The notes under the pieces were generated by a model. The model did no database searches, had not been told where the DNA came from, and saw nothing but the letters and a program-made list of their open reading frames with translations. 64,000 nucleotides of DNA from SABI01 sp963677695 (GTDB lineage Bacteria; Spirochaetota; Spirochaetia; Sphaerochaetales; Sphaerochaetaceae), in NCBI GenBank assembly GCA_963677695.2, contig CAXXUJ010000001.1, positions 310,001 through 374,000 on the forward strand, read 5' to 3'. The position numbers and the translations under genes are program-made. Shown here in pieces: positions 41,081-50,762 of this stretch. The stretch's first letter is position 1. Each line of letters starts with the position of its first letter.

Positions 41081-42493
41081 ATGACACGTAATGACATATC
41101 AGCCCTGAAACAATGGTTTTCAAGGACTCACAGAAAACCAATCATTCTGCGGGGAGCCCGTCAGGTAGGGAAGACCTACCTCGTCAGAGCTTTTGCTCGG
41201 GAGCTTGGGTTGGACCTGGTTGAACTGAACCTGGAAAGACATCTGGAACTGAAAAAGGTCTTTCTCACAAAAAACCCCCATACCATCATTCCTGAGATTG
41301 AAGGAACTTTAGGAAAAAGGATAACCTCAGATCATACACTCCTGTTCATCGATGAAATACAGGCTATTCCAGATGCAATTGCTGCTTTGCGTTATTTCCA
41401 TGAAGAACTTCCAGACCTACCTGTCATTGCAGCAGGCTCTCTTCTAGAATTTGTCCTGGGCTCTCACACATTCTCCATGCCTGTCGGCAGGGTATCCTAT
41501 CTGCATATGGGACCTTTGACTTTTCTTGAATTCCTGGATGCAGTGGACCCCTACGGTGCCGATGAACTTCGATCCTTGGAAAGGAATGCAGTTGATCTTT
41601 TCAAACATATGTCTTTTATTCCAAACTCACTTCATCAGAGAATGAATGAACGGTTAAGGGAATATTTTTACATTGGGGGGATGCCTGAAGCTGTAGCAGT
41701 GTATCTTGAGACACGTGATCTATATCAGGTATCAGAAATACAAGATTCTATCATTCATACATACTTCGATGATTTCTCTAAATACGCACAAAAGGTTGAC
41801 CCGCTCCTTCTTCAGACCATTCTTCGAAGGATGCCTTCTTCTGTCGGCCAGAAGATTCTTTATACCCGATTTTCTGAAGATAGGACTTCCAGACCGATAA
41901 GACATGCACTAGAATTGCTGATACAGGCTCGACTTATATCGAAAGTTATTCACTGTAATGCAAACGGGATCCCGATTGGTGCTGAAATGGATGAGCGCGT
42001 ATTCAAACTTCTCAACCTTGATATCGGCCTGATGAACCGCATGGCCGGACTATCGCTGACCGATATAAAGAGGATGACGGACCAGAGACTGATCAATGAA
42101 GGAGCCCTTGCTGAACAATTCATCGGACAGCAGCTGCTTAGAGACCAGTCCCTCAGGTCACCGCTCTTTCTCCATTATTGGCAAAGGTCCGCTAGGAAGA
42201 GTAATGCAGAAGTGGATTATGTGATACAACTAGATTCTTCAATAATTCCTATAGAAGTGAAAGCAGGGAAATCGGGCACTCTCAAATCTCTTCATCAGTT
42301 CATGTCCGAAAAGAATTCACCGATTGCAGTTCGTTTCGATCTCAATCCCCCTTCGCTGCAGCAGATTTCCGTAGCACTTCATGACACATCAGCTGTATCC
42401 TACCCGCTTATCTCGCTTCCTCTGTATGCCGTAGAGATCCTTCATACAGCAGCAAGGAATATCATGGACAACATCCCTGAAAGATTGAGCTGA
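41081..42493 (+). CDS. AAA ATPase with DUF4143 domain (third of three)
   Basis: 470 residues, closely patterned on the 39359 protein: Walker A GARQVGKT at 25-32, Walker B LLFIDEIQ, PVIAAGSLLE, GRVSYLHMGPLTFLEFL, EYFYIGGMPEAV. The C-terminal part keeps the nuclease-like motif intact: AEVDYVIQLDSSIIPIEVKAGKSG (D then ExK). Thus it differs from its neighbour at the presumed catalytic Glu. Role unknown; often found in accessory regions. A weak ribosome-binding site (GAGGGGG) precedes the ATG. Confidence 0.88.
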   Translation: MTRNDISALKQWFSRTHRKPIILRGARQVGKTYLVRAFARELGLDLVELNLERHLELKKVFLTKNPHTIIPEIEGTLGKRITSDHTLLFIDEIQAIPDAIAALRYFHEELPDLPVIAAGSLLEFVLGSHTFSMPVGRVSYLHMGPLTFLEFLDAVDPYGADELRSLERNAVDLFKHMSFIPNSLHQRMNERLREYFYIGGMPEAVAVYLETRDLYQVSEIQDSIIHTYFDDFSKYAQKVDPLLLQTILRRMPSSVGQKILYTRFSEDRTSRPIRHALELLIQARLISKVIHCNANGIPIGAEMDERVFKLLNLDIGLMNRMAGLSLTDIKRMTDQRLINEGALAEQFIGQQLLRDQSLRSPLFLHYWQRSARKSNAEVDYVIQLDSSIIPIEVKAGKSGTLKSLHQFMSEKNSPIAVRFDLNPPSLQQISVALHDTSAVSYPLISLPLYAVEILHTAARNIMDNIPERLS

Positions 42494-42593
42494 AGGGTGT
42501 AATCATACACAGGACAACCTGTCGATCTGTTTTCAGTCAGAGTGGATGATGTCCATACAATGGGATTCAATGAAGAAGGTGGGTTTCGACTCT

Positions 42594-42780
42594 TCACAAT
42601 ATCCCTCACTGACTCTGCATATACTCCACGAACGGTGTATCCTCTGTGAAGAAATGATCGTGGATTATTTCATTGTTGAGGAAGTGTTTCATAGAATCAA
42701 GACCGTTCTATTCCATCACCTCAAACCTTTTCAGTGCATGCTTTACCAGGTACGCATTGTGATGGTTGCCATTCGGTTAC
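42594..42780 (-). pseudogene. Possible decayed coding stretch, unidentified
   Basis: One minus-strand frame reads HNAYLVKHALKRFEVME-stop-NGLDSMKHFLNNEI and goes on with FFTEDTPFVEYMQ before two more stops. The residue mix looks protein-like, but I do not recognise a family. The rest of 42494-42790 shows nothing. Confidence 0.2.
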
Positions 42781-42790
42781 TCCGCTTCCC

Positions 42791-43888
42791 TCAATCAGAT
42801 TTCAGCCCGGCCCCGCACATGGGAATAAGAGCATCGGGAGTCTTCCCGTAGAGATCACAGTACTTCAGGTAGCCCGCGTACGTTGCAGCACTCGTGTGTT
42901 CACAGTAGACCCCTTTTTTCGCAAGCAGTTCTCTCGCCTCCAGGATTCTTTCTTCCGGTGCAGTGATAACCTCTACCCCGTACGTTCTGATAATCTTCAG
43001 GATATCTTCTCCCCTGGCCGGTTCTGCTATAGCTATCCCCTCGGCTAGCGTCTTTTGAGAAGTGACAGGCTCTGGTTCTGATGCTCCCGAGGCAACTGCC
43101 TTCGATAAAGGGTCGCAGTATTCACTCTGGACAACGATGAGTCTCGGCATTTGCTCGATATGGCCGCTGCGAATAAGTTCCTCAAGCCCTTTCACTATCC
43201 CGAGAAACAGCGTCCCGTTTCCGACAGGAACGAACAGATGGGAAGGAATCCTCCCGAGCTGCTCATACACCTCATAGATATAGGTTTTGGTACCCTCATA
43301 GAAAAAGGGGTTGAAGACATGACTGGCATAGAACACCTTCTCTCGTTCAACCTTCTCCCTGCACACTTCGGCGCAATGGTCCCTTGATCCCTGAATGACA
43401 TGTACTGCTGCCCCATGTGCCCTGATCATCTGAATCTTCTTCGGGGAAGTCCCTTCAGGGACGAATATCTCACAGTCAATGCCTGCTCTGGCACTGTATG
43501 CGGCTATGCTGTTACCCGCATTTCCGCTGCTGTCCTGTACCACTGAATTCACTCCGATTGTTTTGCAATGAGAGATAAGCATTGCCGCACCCCGGTCCTT
43601 GAAAGAGAGTGTGGGCATGAAATATTCCATCTTCAGCAGCACATCTTCATCCAAGGATATGATAGGAGTCATCCCCTCCCCCATCGAGACACCTTTCCAA
43701 CCATCGTCCTCAAGCGGCAGGAACGCCCTGTAGCGGAACAGTGACCAGGTATCGGTATCGATCAGGGAAAGATCGAAGAGAGGAGGTTTGAAATCGAGGT
43801 CCCACAGCCCTCCGCACTCGCACTTCGCCTTCAGAGTATGTATACTCTCAGTCATCCCGCATTGCGAACAGATATATCTTGCTTTCAT
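42791..43888 (-). CDS. thrC: Threonine synthase-like PLP enzyme
   Basis: 365 residues. N-terminal zinc-ribbon (CSQCGMTES and CECGG), then the fold-type II PLP core: TLSFKDRGAA carries the Schiff-base Lys, SSGNAGNSIAAY the cofactor loop, PVGNGTLFLGI the phosphate-binding glycine loop. Threonine synthase turns O-phosphohomoserine into threonine. Threonine deaminase-like or other family members cannot be wholly ruled out. Start at 43888 has AGAGGA five bases upstream; the earlier ATG at 43918 does not. Confidence 0.8.
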   Translation of the reverse strand: MKARYICSQCGMTESIHTLKAKCECGGLWDLDFKPPLFDLSLIDTDTWSLFRYRAFLPLEDDGWKGVSMGEGMTPIISLDEDVLLKMEYFMPTLSFKDRGAAMLISHCKTIGVNSVVQDSSGNAGNSIAAYSARAGIDCEIFVPEGTSPKKIQMIRAHGAAVHVIQGSRDHCAEVCREKVEREKVFYASHVFNPFFYEGTKTYIYEVYEQLGRIPSHLFVPVGNGTLFLGIVKGLEELIRSGHIEQMPRLIVVQSEYCDPLSKAVASGASEPEPVTSQKTLAEGIAIAEPARGEDILKIIRTYGVEVITAPEERILEARELLAKKGVYCEHTSAATYAGYLKYCDLYGKTPDALIPMCGAGLKSD

Positions 43889-44169
43889 TACTTCCTCTTT
43901 CTTGAAGGTATAGGTCACACACCCTGATTCACCTAAGACGTTTGTATGGCACTGACCGGTGAGGGCAATTCCCCAGGGTTGTATCTTATCTGATTCCTTT
44001 CATGATTCCCAGTTCTCCTGCATTCACTTTTCACTTTCCCCCTACCTGTGCATCTGATTTATAAGTCTTTCTTATATATTAATAGGTATTCGATATTTTA
44101 CTGATGTGGATTCCAACGCTACATTTATCCATAAGGATAATTACAATGTATCAAAAAGGAGAAACATCA

Positions 44170-45192
44170 ATGAAACACAAGACACTCTTGCTTGCAGGAA
44201 GAATAGCGCTCTTCGCCCTCTTATTCCTCGCCGTGCTCACTCCAGTCTTCGCCGAAGGGTTACATGAGTCAGCTCCCGGTCCTGCCGGACTTATGGCGAC
44301 AGACAGTTCACTCTACTCTATGGCATCGACCGATCACCCTCTCACAGCATCTCAGCCGGAGGGATTCCGTGTCACGCTCATAGGTTCCGGTCTGCCTAAA
44401 CTCGATCTCGATAAAATCGGACCGAGCATGCTCGTAGAATATCAAGGAACGAAGATTCTTGTTGACTGCGGCTATGAAGCAATGACAGGCCTCATGAAAG
44501 TCGGCATCAATCCTACCGATATCACACACCTTCTATTCACCCATCAGCATGCCGACCATAACGCAGACTTTGTGGCATTCTTCATCGGTGGATGGGATGG
44601 TCAGAAAGGAAGAAGAGAGCTGTCGATTGCAGGCCCCGGCACTCAGGCGCTGTATGATTCTGTCCTCGGATTCTATGGGGAAGACCTCTCTTACCGCATC
44701 AACGTCGTAGGATCTCCGAGTGACGGGATTTACACGAATGTGGATATCAATGATTTCACTGATGACTATGAGACTCTTGAGATCGATGGAATCAAGATTT
44801 CAGCTATTCCTGTTCCTCACACGATCAAGACGTATGCATTCAAATTCGAAGCAGGCGGACAGTCTGTAGTGATCACCGGAGATATGACGTATAACGAACA
44901 GATCAAGGATTTCGCTGCCGGAGCAGATATCGTCGTCATTGACGCTCTTCAGGCTGCAGATTTCTCAGATATTCCGGAAAAGGCCAGAGCCATGGTAAGA
45001 AAGAACCTTTCCCGCTCTCATATCATGAACGAGGATATCGCAGAAATTGCGGCGACCGCTCAGATGAAAAATCTTGTACTCGCTCACTGGGCAGGAGACC
45101 TGACTCTTCAGAACAGTATCGACCTCTATCGCGCAGCCGGTTATACCGGTGAAGTCACAAAGGGTGTCGACGGCATGGTTATAGAACCATAA
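44170..45192 (+). CDS. Secreted metallo-beta-lactamase-fold hydrolase
   Basis: 340 residues with an N-terminal signal peptide (helix RIALFALLFLAVLTPVFA, cleavage near residue 28). The MBL metal site is THQHADHNADF with His125, His127, Asp129 and His130; VITGDMTY provides another ligand and LAHW near the end the last His. It resembles exported RNase Z-like/arylsulfatase-type MBL proteins. Substrate is unknown. AAGGAGAAACATCA precedes the ATG. Convergent with the LysR gene. Confidence 0.85.
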   Translation: MKHKTLLLAGRIALFALLFLAVLTPVFAEGLHESAPGPAGLMATDSSLYSMASTDHPLTASQPEGFRVTLIGSGLPKLDLDKIGPSMLVEYQGTKILVDCGYEAMTGLMKVGINPTDITHLLFTHQHADHNADFVAFFIGGWDGQKGRRELSIAGPGTQALYDSVLGFYGEDLSYRINVVGSPSDGIYTNVDINDFTDDYETLEIDGIKISAIPVPHTIKTYAFKFEAGGQSVVITGDMTYNEQIKDFAAGADIVVIDALQAADFSDIPEKARAMVRKNLSRSHIMNEDIAEIAATAQMKNLVLAHWAGDLTLQNSIDLYRAAGYTGEVTKGVDGMVIEP

Positions 45193-45217
45193 CTCTTCTT
45201 CTTCCACCTATGAATGA

Positions 45218-45257
45218 ATCCCGGTGGACCGGCAGGCAGCCTGCCCCTCCCCGGGAT
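45218..45257. terminator. Nested hairpin between convergent genes
   Basis: Outer arms ATCCCGG/CCGGGAT and inner GGCAGG/CCTGCC. Symmetric, between two gene ends, so it could serve both; there is no T-run. Confidence 0.5.
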
Positions 45258-45259
45258 GT

Positions 45260-46168
45260 TCAGTTTACTTCCTCACCCTCACAATTCCGTGAATACCTCT
45301 CTATCGCCTCGGAAAAAGCTATTCTGGGATCTCTGGTATTTGACCTGTGCCACGCACAGATCAGGAAATAGGAAAACTCCTGACCGATCACATCAAAACA
45401 TTTCAGGTGATGGTCAAGGCAGACACTCCTGTCCATAAAAGTGACTCCCTCATTCAATTCTACCAGAGAGATCATATTCTCGTTGTTGTCTGCATATATG
45501 GTTTCGACAGGAAGGACACCAAGGGAGTCCCAGGTTTCAGAATTCCTCACATCACTTCCCGGAAGGAAATCGGGATTAATGGTAATGAAGGTCTCGTTCC
45601 TTAGATCCCGAGCATCGATGGAATCCTTTTCTGCAAGATGACTGCTCTTTGAGACAATGACGTAGGGTCTTCTTTTCTCTATCCGTATGAACTGCATCTC
45701 CTGCACGATCACCTTATCGAAGGAGAATGTGAAGATGATATCAAGATCCCCGTTTCGCAGTTTCTTCTCCAGCTCGCTGATGGTGTGCCGTGTCAGTTTC
45801 ACAGTTGTATCAGGATACTGCTTTGAGAACATCTTCAGTATCGGGGGAAGAAAGGAGAAATAGTGAATTCCCTCAGGAAACCCGATATTCAATGTGTCGG
45901 TTCTCTTCTCCCCCAGCTGACGGATTTTATCAAGTGAGACTTCAATGTCACCCAGGAGCGTATGAAATTCACTGAGGAACAGGCTGCCGGCAGGAGTAAG
46001 GCTGACAAAGCGGGTATCGCGATTGAACAGCTCGACCCCGAGCTCTTCCTCAAGTTGTTTTATCTGCATACTGAGGGCAGGCTGTGATATATGGAGACTT
46101 TTCGATGCTGCTGTAAAATTGAGATGTTCAGCTACTGCAAAAACATACTCTATCTGGGTAAGGTTCAA
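45260..46168 (-). CDS. LysR-family transcriptional regulator
   Basis: 302 residues. N-terminal winged helix MNLTQIEYVFAVAEHLNFT with the recognition helix SKSLHISQPALSMQIKQLE; C-terminal effector domain of the periplasmic-binding fold (NIGFPEG..., LFNRDTRFVSLTPAG before it). LysR proteins activate genes in response to a small molecule. There is no divergently transcribed target next to it; the porin gene behind it runs the same way. Its ligand cannot be told. Confidence 0.92.
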   Translation of the reverse strand: MNLTQIEYVFAVAEHLNFTAASKSLHISQPALSMQIKQLEEELGVELFNRDTRFVSLTPAGSLFLSEFHTLLGDIEVSLDKIRQLGEKRTDTLNIGFPEGIHYFSFLPPILKMFSKQYPDTTVKLTRHTISELEKKLRNGDLDIIFTFSFDKVIVQEMQFIRIEKRRPYVIVSKSSHLAEKDSIDARDLRNETFITINPDFLPGSDVRNSETWDSLGVLPVETIYADNNENMISLVELNEGVTFMDRSVCLDHHLKCFDVIGQEFSYFLICAWHRSNTRDPRIAFSEAIERYSRNCEGEEVN

Positions 46169-46329
46169 AGTTCACTCCGCACAGGAAATTGAAATAATGA
46201 TAGATAGATTGATACCACCTGTCAATTCATTTCATAGGTTCAGGGAGGGAACGAAAAAAGCTCCCCCCTCCTCACCAACGGTGCCAGAGGGGGAAATTGT
46301 ATAACGAAAAAAATATTTTCTGGAGGAGT

Positions 46330-46346
46330 CCCCGACTGCGTCGGGG
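46330..46346 (-). terminator. Hairpin after the porin-like gene
   Basis: Seven-base stem CCCCGAC/GTCGGGG with a 3-base loop, 23 bases past the stop. On the minus strand a T-rich stretch (TATTTTTTT) follows about 18 bases later. Confidence 0.5.
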
Positions 46347-46368
46347 GGTACCCGCCATTTTCCAAAGA

Positions 46369-47361
46369 TTAGAAGGAGAAGCTCAGACCAGTCTTCACAT
46401 AGTGATCTGATGCATCATCTCCGTTGCCGCTGAAACCGTACTTCACGTAGGTATCGATATCGGCAATTGTATAGGCAGCCTTTGCCCAGGCACCGAAAGC
46501 GATATCATCAAGGTCTTCGACAGCGACACCTGCAGAGGTGGTGAATTCGTCTGTGACTTCATAACTTCCACCGAAGTAGAGATTGTTCACTTTCTGCTCA
46601 TTCGTGTATTCAGCGTAGAGAGAAAAGGCATCCTTTCCGCCTGTCACCGCTGCAAAGTAGTTGTTCTTTGAGCTGTCATCGACAGCGAAGTATCCTGAAC
46701 CTGACACACTGAGATCGAAACCGAGACCGGCAAGGACGGCGACGTCAACGTCGGTGCTTGCGCTCATACCCATTCCTGTCACTGTGTAGTCATCGAAATC
46801 GGCCTGATCAACAACGTTGAATGCCACTGCGATACCTTCCACCGGATTCAATTCAGTACCGAAGAAGTAACCACTGTCGATGATATCGACTCCACCCTTC
46901 ACAGAAACGAGGTCTTCATACGCGACACTCACTGCAATAGGAAGATTATCACCTGCAATATCACTGGAACTCAGTGAAAAATCATCTTCAGCTCCGCTTG
47001 GATTTGAATAGACCGAAGTTCCTGACGGACTCTGATTGCCGGCATAAAGCTTCACCGTCACAGGAAGGGATACTTCGATGGTATTGAGTATCTCGTTGAT
47101 TTTAAGGGTTGCTGAGGCCTTGACGTCTCCCACAGACTGGTCACTCTCACCAATCGTCTTCACATCGAGGTCCCAGAGGTCACTTTCAAGACCGAATGAG
47201 AGTTCGGCAGCATGGGATGCATCGCCTTCGCCATCTCTCGTGACATTCCCGTCAAAATCGGTCTTGTAATCGAAGCTGAAGTCACCCGTGAACTGAGGTG
47301 CAGCAAACACCTGTGCAGCAATCAGTGCTGATACTGCAAGAAGAACCATACATTTTTTCAT
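46369..47361 (-). CDS. Outer-membrane beta-barrel (porin-like) protein
   Basis: 330 residues with signal peptide MKKCMVLLAVSALIAAQVFA. The mature part has alternating strands rich in Asp, Tyr and Gly and ends GLSFSF, with the terminal Phe typical of outer-membrane barrels recognised by BamA. Similar to spirochaete major outer-membrane barrels in general form. Substrate unknown. A hairpin follows and a CACAC/GTGTG inverted repeat precedes it. Confidence 0.8.
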   Translation of the reverse strand: MKKCMVLLAVSALIAAQVFAAPQFTGDFSFDYKTDFDGNVTRDGEGDASHAAELSFGLESDLWDLDVKTIGESDQSVGDVKASATLKINEILNTIEVSLPVTVKLYAGNQSPSGTSVYSNPSGAEDDFSLSSSDIAGDNLPIAVSVAYEDLVSVKGGVDIIDSGYFFGTELNPVEGIAVAFNVVDQADFDDYTVTGMGMSASTDVDVAVLAGLGFDLSVSGSGYFAVDDSSKNNYFAAVTGGKDAFSLYAEYTNEQKVNNLYFGGSYEVTDEFTTSAGVAVEDLDDIAFGAWAKAAYTIADIDTYVKYGFSGNGDDASDHYVKTGLSFSF

Positions 47362-47405
47362 TCAGATTATCTCCATTTTTTTGAATTGGTATGGCATCAG
47401 AGTGA

Positions 47406-47419
47406 CACACTAACGTGTG
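47406..47419. promoter_or_regulatory. Small inverted repeat upstream of the porin-like gene
   Basis: CACAC, 4 bases, GTGTG, 45 bases before the porin start. It could be an operator. Confidence 0.3.
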
Positions 47420-47476
47420 AACAGCATGTGAGGTGTATGGAAAAGAGAGGAGAAATGTGTGGTTTACGTGAAGCCG

Positions 47477-48958
47477 TTACCGGCCGGATTGCGGCCAGCG
47501 GAGTGAGAGGGTCACCAAGCCGTTTTCCTGACGGAACGAAGCGGTTCCTCCGTGTGATTCCATGATCTGACGGATGATGGAAAGTCCCATTCCCGATCCC
47601 GATTTCGAGCGAGACTCATCTGCACGGTACCAGGGATCGAAGAGGTGCTCACATGCCTCCTCCGACAGAGACCCTCCGTTCGTGAAGGTCATAGTGACAT
47701 CTTTCGAGTCTTCTTCTGTATGGATGCTCCACTTTACAGGAACATCATCTGTTCCATACTTGCAGGCATTGGTGACAGCTTCCCGGGCGACGAGGAGGAG
47801 CAGACGCCGGTCCCCTTCCATTCTCTCGATCCCGATATCCATCACGATCTTCTTTGAGCAGGAGAGGGAGGAGAATACATCATCGACGAAGTCGAGCAGG
47901 TTGATCTCCTCATAGGTCACGTGAAAATCGGGAGCTTCCATGGAAGAAAGGGTCATCACCGACACGATTCGTTTTTCGAGTTCCTCGATCTCACCGTTCA
48001 TCCGCTCAATGAGTGTTCTGTCGAGAGGTACGACCCCGTCAAGAGCGCTTTCTGCAGATATCTTCAGTGAGGTGACCGGAGTATTGAGGTCATGAGCAAT
48101 CCCCTTCAGCCACTGCTGACGCATTCTCTCATGAGCGTTCAGACGCTTTCGGAGCGTCTCTACCGACTCCTCAATCTGCGTCAGTTCCTTGATCGTTGAA
48201 GGAACATGCTCCGCTTTTGCTTTTCCCCCTGCGAGTTCTTCAAGGGAACGGGCAATGCGCCGTGCGTGCCGGGAAACCGCGAAGGCGATCAGCTGGGAAC
48301 CAATGAAGGCAATAACAAGGGCGACGGGTATCGTGATAACGAAGGCGTTAATGATCTTTCGTATCAGAAGTGCTTTCATCGCATACGCGATGGGGTCGAG
48401 CACCATCACTTCCACACTCCCGATCAGATTCCCGCTTTCGCCTCCTGAGTAAAGCGGTATGGCACCTATCACTTCATGGTCAGGCAGGGGCCTTCGGGAC
48501 CTGTCGGGAACTACCCTGACATCCTGACTTACGGAAACTTCGGAGGGGGTCGAGAGCTCATGGACAACAGTGTCTGATGAAGGAATAAGGAAGGGTGCCT
48601 CATCGGCAGTCACTCCCTTATGAGTGTTTTCAAGAATGAACAGGGCATTGTCCTGAGGATCTTTCAGGACGAGGGAGAGAATACGGTCATCGGCAGCCAT
48701 CCAGAGTACCGGTTTGACCCTCTCGAGATCCCATGCTTCCCCTTCATGGAGAGAAAACTCAAGGATATCATCAAGACGGTTTTCATAATCGGTGAACGCT
48801 TCTTCAGCGAACTGATGCGACTGGTGGCGAAGCATGAGAACCAGCTCAACGGTCTGCACGAACAGGATGATGAGGGTGACAGCCATGATTGAGAAGAAGA
48901 GGCGGAAGAAGAGACTTTTTTTCCTCCTGCACCTCTTTAATATCTTCAACTGTCCCAT
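47477..48958 (-). CDS. Sensor histidine kinase (OmpR-type system)
   Basis: 493 residues. TM1 about 18-42, a periplasmic domain of some 170 residues, TM2 about 205-232, HAMP, HisKA with His289 in GIAHDLNTPVTSL, and ATPase (DPWYRADESRSKSGSGMGL). The ATG at 48958 shares its A with the regulator's TGA stop, and AAAGGGG lies upstream, so this start is preferred to one 18 codons earlier. It is co-translated with the response regulator. Confidence 0.9.
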   Translation of the reverse strand: MGQLKILKRCRRKKSLFFRLFFSIMAVTLIILFVQTVELVLMLRHQSHQFAEEAFTDYENRLDDILEFSLHEGEAWDLERVKPVLWMAADDRILSLVLKDPQDNALFILENTHKGVTADEAPFLIPSSDTVVHELSTPSEVSVSQDVRVVPDRSRRPLPDHEVIGAIPLYSGGESGNLIGSVEVMVLDPIAYAMKALLIRKIINAFVITIPVALVIAFIGSQLIAFAVSRHARRIARSLEELAGGKAKAEHVPSTIKELTQIEESVETLRKRLNAHERMRQQWLKGIAHDLNTPVTSLKISAESALDGVVPLDRTLIERMNGEIEELEKRIVSVMTLSSMEAPDFHVTYEEINLLDFVDDVFSSLSCSKKIVMDIGIERMEGDRRLLLLVAREAVTNACKYGTDDVPVKWSIHTEEDSKDVTMTFTNGGSLSEEACEHLFDPWYRADESRSKSGSGMGLSIIRQIMESHGGTASFRQENGLVTLSLRWPQSGR

Positions 48959-49656
48959 CAGCACCCCTTTCCTGAGAAACGGTACCCATACCCCCGTACC
49001 GTCTCGATCCATCTCAGACCGCTTTCACCAAGTTTTGCCCGTATGTTCTTCACATGGGTATCGACGATCCTGTCGTACGATTCAAAGGAGTACTGAAAAC
49101 ACGTTTCGAGTACCTGGGAGCGGGAGACAACACTACCGGCATTGTGTATCAGGTGGGTGAATATTCTCCACTCGGCGGCGGTCAGGTCTATCTCCCTTTC
49201 ATCCAGGAGGAGCACATGCATGTTCTCATCGACCCTGAGGCTCGATCCTTCAAGAGTCCAGATTGATTCTTTGCTTTCTTTCTTCTCTTTCTCCTGACAA
49301 CTGCGGCGTATGATCGCATCGACACGGAGTACAAGTTCCTTGGGAGAAAAGGGCTTCACAATATAATCATCGCAGCCCAGCTCGAAGCCCATGATCCTGT
49401 CACTCTCGGAGCCCCTGGCCGTGACGAATATGACAGGGAATTCATGGGAGCCGCGCAGCTGCTTCACGAAGGCAAAGCCATCGCCATCGGGCATCATCAC
49501 ATCCTGAACAAGCAGGTCAGGAACTGTGTGAGTGAGTGCGCTCTTCGCCTCCTGAATCAAAGCAAATTTCGATACTGTGTAGCCCGAAAGTTCAAGGTAG
49601 GCGGCTACTCCCTCTCGTATGGATTCGTGATCTTCCACGATGAATATCTGTTTCAT
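48958..49656 (-). CDS. OmpR/PhoB-type response regulator
   Basis: 232 residues: receiver with Asp52 (LLVQDVMMPDGDG) and a winged-helix effector (VDTHVKNIRAKLGES, VRGYGYRF). The chosen start MKQIFIVEDHE omits a hydrophobic-looking in-frame extension. Divergent from the secreted protein gene at 49834, a likely target. The kinase gene overlaps its stop. Confidence 0.92.
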   Translation of the reverse strand: MKQIFIVEDHESIREGVAAYLELSGYTVSKFALIQEAKSALTHTVPDLLVQDVMMPDGDGFAFVKQLRGSHEFPVIFVTARGSESDRIMGFELGCDDYIVKPFSPKELVLRVDAIIRRSCQEKEKKESKESIWTLEGSSLRVDENMHVLLLDEREIDLTAAEWRIFTHLIHNAGSVVSRSQVLETCFQYSFESYDRIVDTHVKNIRAKLGESGLRWIETVRGYGYRFSGKGC

Positions 49657-49833
49657 GCGTCCACTATGGGAAGTAATGAAAAGAATAGCAAGCGCAATAA
49701 AAGGAAAGGGGGGTATCTTCATGCAATCTCCATATATTTCCCATTCGCATCACAAATTGGGGGCATACCTTTGCAATCAGAAATACTGAACTAATACTCT
49801 TCACACCAGGTGAGGAGTAAAGGAGAAAGAACA

Positions 49834-50682
49834 ATGAAACACAGAACATCCCCCATGAAGTTAGCTATGATTCTCATAGCGGCATGTGTCCTGGCAGTCC
49901 CTGCCCTCACTGCCTCAGCAGTTGCCGAGGTCGAAGAGGGACCTTCCCTCTGGAACGCAGCAGATGCGATCGCAGATGCAAGTGAGACGACCATCCCCTC
50001 CCTGAGAACCATCGTCTATGCCGAAACCGACGGTGAAGGCAATGCCCTCTACACCGAAAGCGCATCGGTATCGATCAGTCAGTCCCACGGCGGACGCTAC
50101 CTGACACTCAGAGAAAGCGGCGGTAAGAGCGCCTTCGATATTCTTGACCGTTACACTGACGGACTCGTACTCACACCGTTCAACGACAACCTCTATGATG
50201 TGGAGTATACCTACACAGGAACCGATGAGTCGGTAGAGGGAACCACCGCGGCAGTGTACACCTTCTCTATGGCCTACGAGTCAGCCCTTGCCTACTACAA
50301 CCCCAACTACGGTGATATCGTGGGCTCTGACGGGTATAATGAAGAAGAGAGTGTGATCGGTTGGGACTTCGATGACGATGATTTCGACGGAACGATCACA
50401 GGAAAAATCTGGCTCGACAAGGTATCGGGAAACATCCTTCAGATGGAGACCACTTATGTTCTCGACGGAGAGAATGTGGCAGATGATATCACACTGACTC
50501 AGGTTGTGAGCTACACGGAAGCAAACGGAGCCACTGTTCCTTCGGTGATCACCATCAGCGGCACCTCAGAGAACTTCGAGAGAAGCTCAGGAAGCCTCAA
50601 CGTCACTGATTTCCTTATCATCGAGCAGCAGAGTCATTTCCAGGTTGATGAAAAATTTGCAAAGGGAGAGAGTGTAATCTGA
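49834..50682 (+). CDS. Secreted protein of unknown function, LolA/MucB-like in outline
   Basis: 282 residues with a signal peptide (LAMILIAACVLAVPALTASA). The mature part is acidic and beta-rich; the stretch GTITGKIWLDKVSGNILQMET recalls outer-membrane lipoprotein-sorting proteins and related periplasmic domains, where a strand with a D-xx-xG-xxxxxE pattern recurs. This is a weak resemblance. GGAGTAAAGGAGAAAG precedes the ATG. Divergent from the two-component system, so it may be its output or its periplasmic modulator (inference). Confidence 0.55.
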   Translation: MKHRTSPMKLAMILIAACVLAVPALTASAVAEVEEGPSLWNAADAIADASETTIPSLRTIVYAETDGEGNALYTESASVSISQSHGGRYLTLRESGGKSAFDILDRYTDGLVLTPFNDNLYDVEYTYTGTDESVEGTTAAVYTFSMAYESALAYYNPNYGDIVGSDGYNEEESVIGWDFDDDDFDGTITGKIWLDKVSGNILQMETTYVLDGENVADDITLTQVVSYTEANGATVPSVITISGTSENFERSSGSLNVTDFLIIEQQSHFQVDEKFAKGESVI

Positions 50683-50709
50683 TCACTCCTCATCAGATCT
50701 CCCTTCGAG

Positions 50710-50742
50710 GCTCCCTGTGAACTCACCTCAGTTCCCGGGAGC
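50710..50742. terminator. Two-part hairpin between convergent genes
   Basis: Outer GCTCCC/GGGAGC and inner GAACT/AGTTC, loop of 6. It lies between the secreted-protein gene and the sulfatase gene. Confidence 0.5.
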
Positions 50743-50762
50743 TTCATTATATTCAAAACAGC

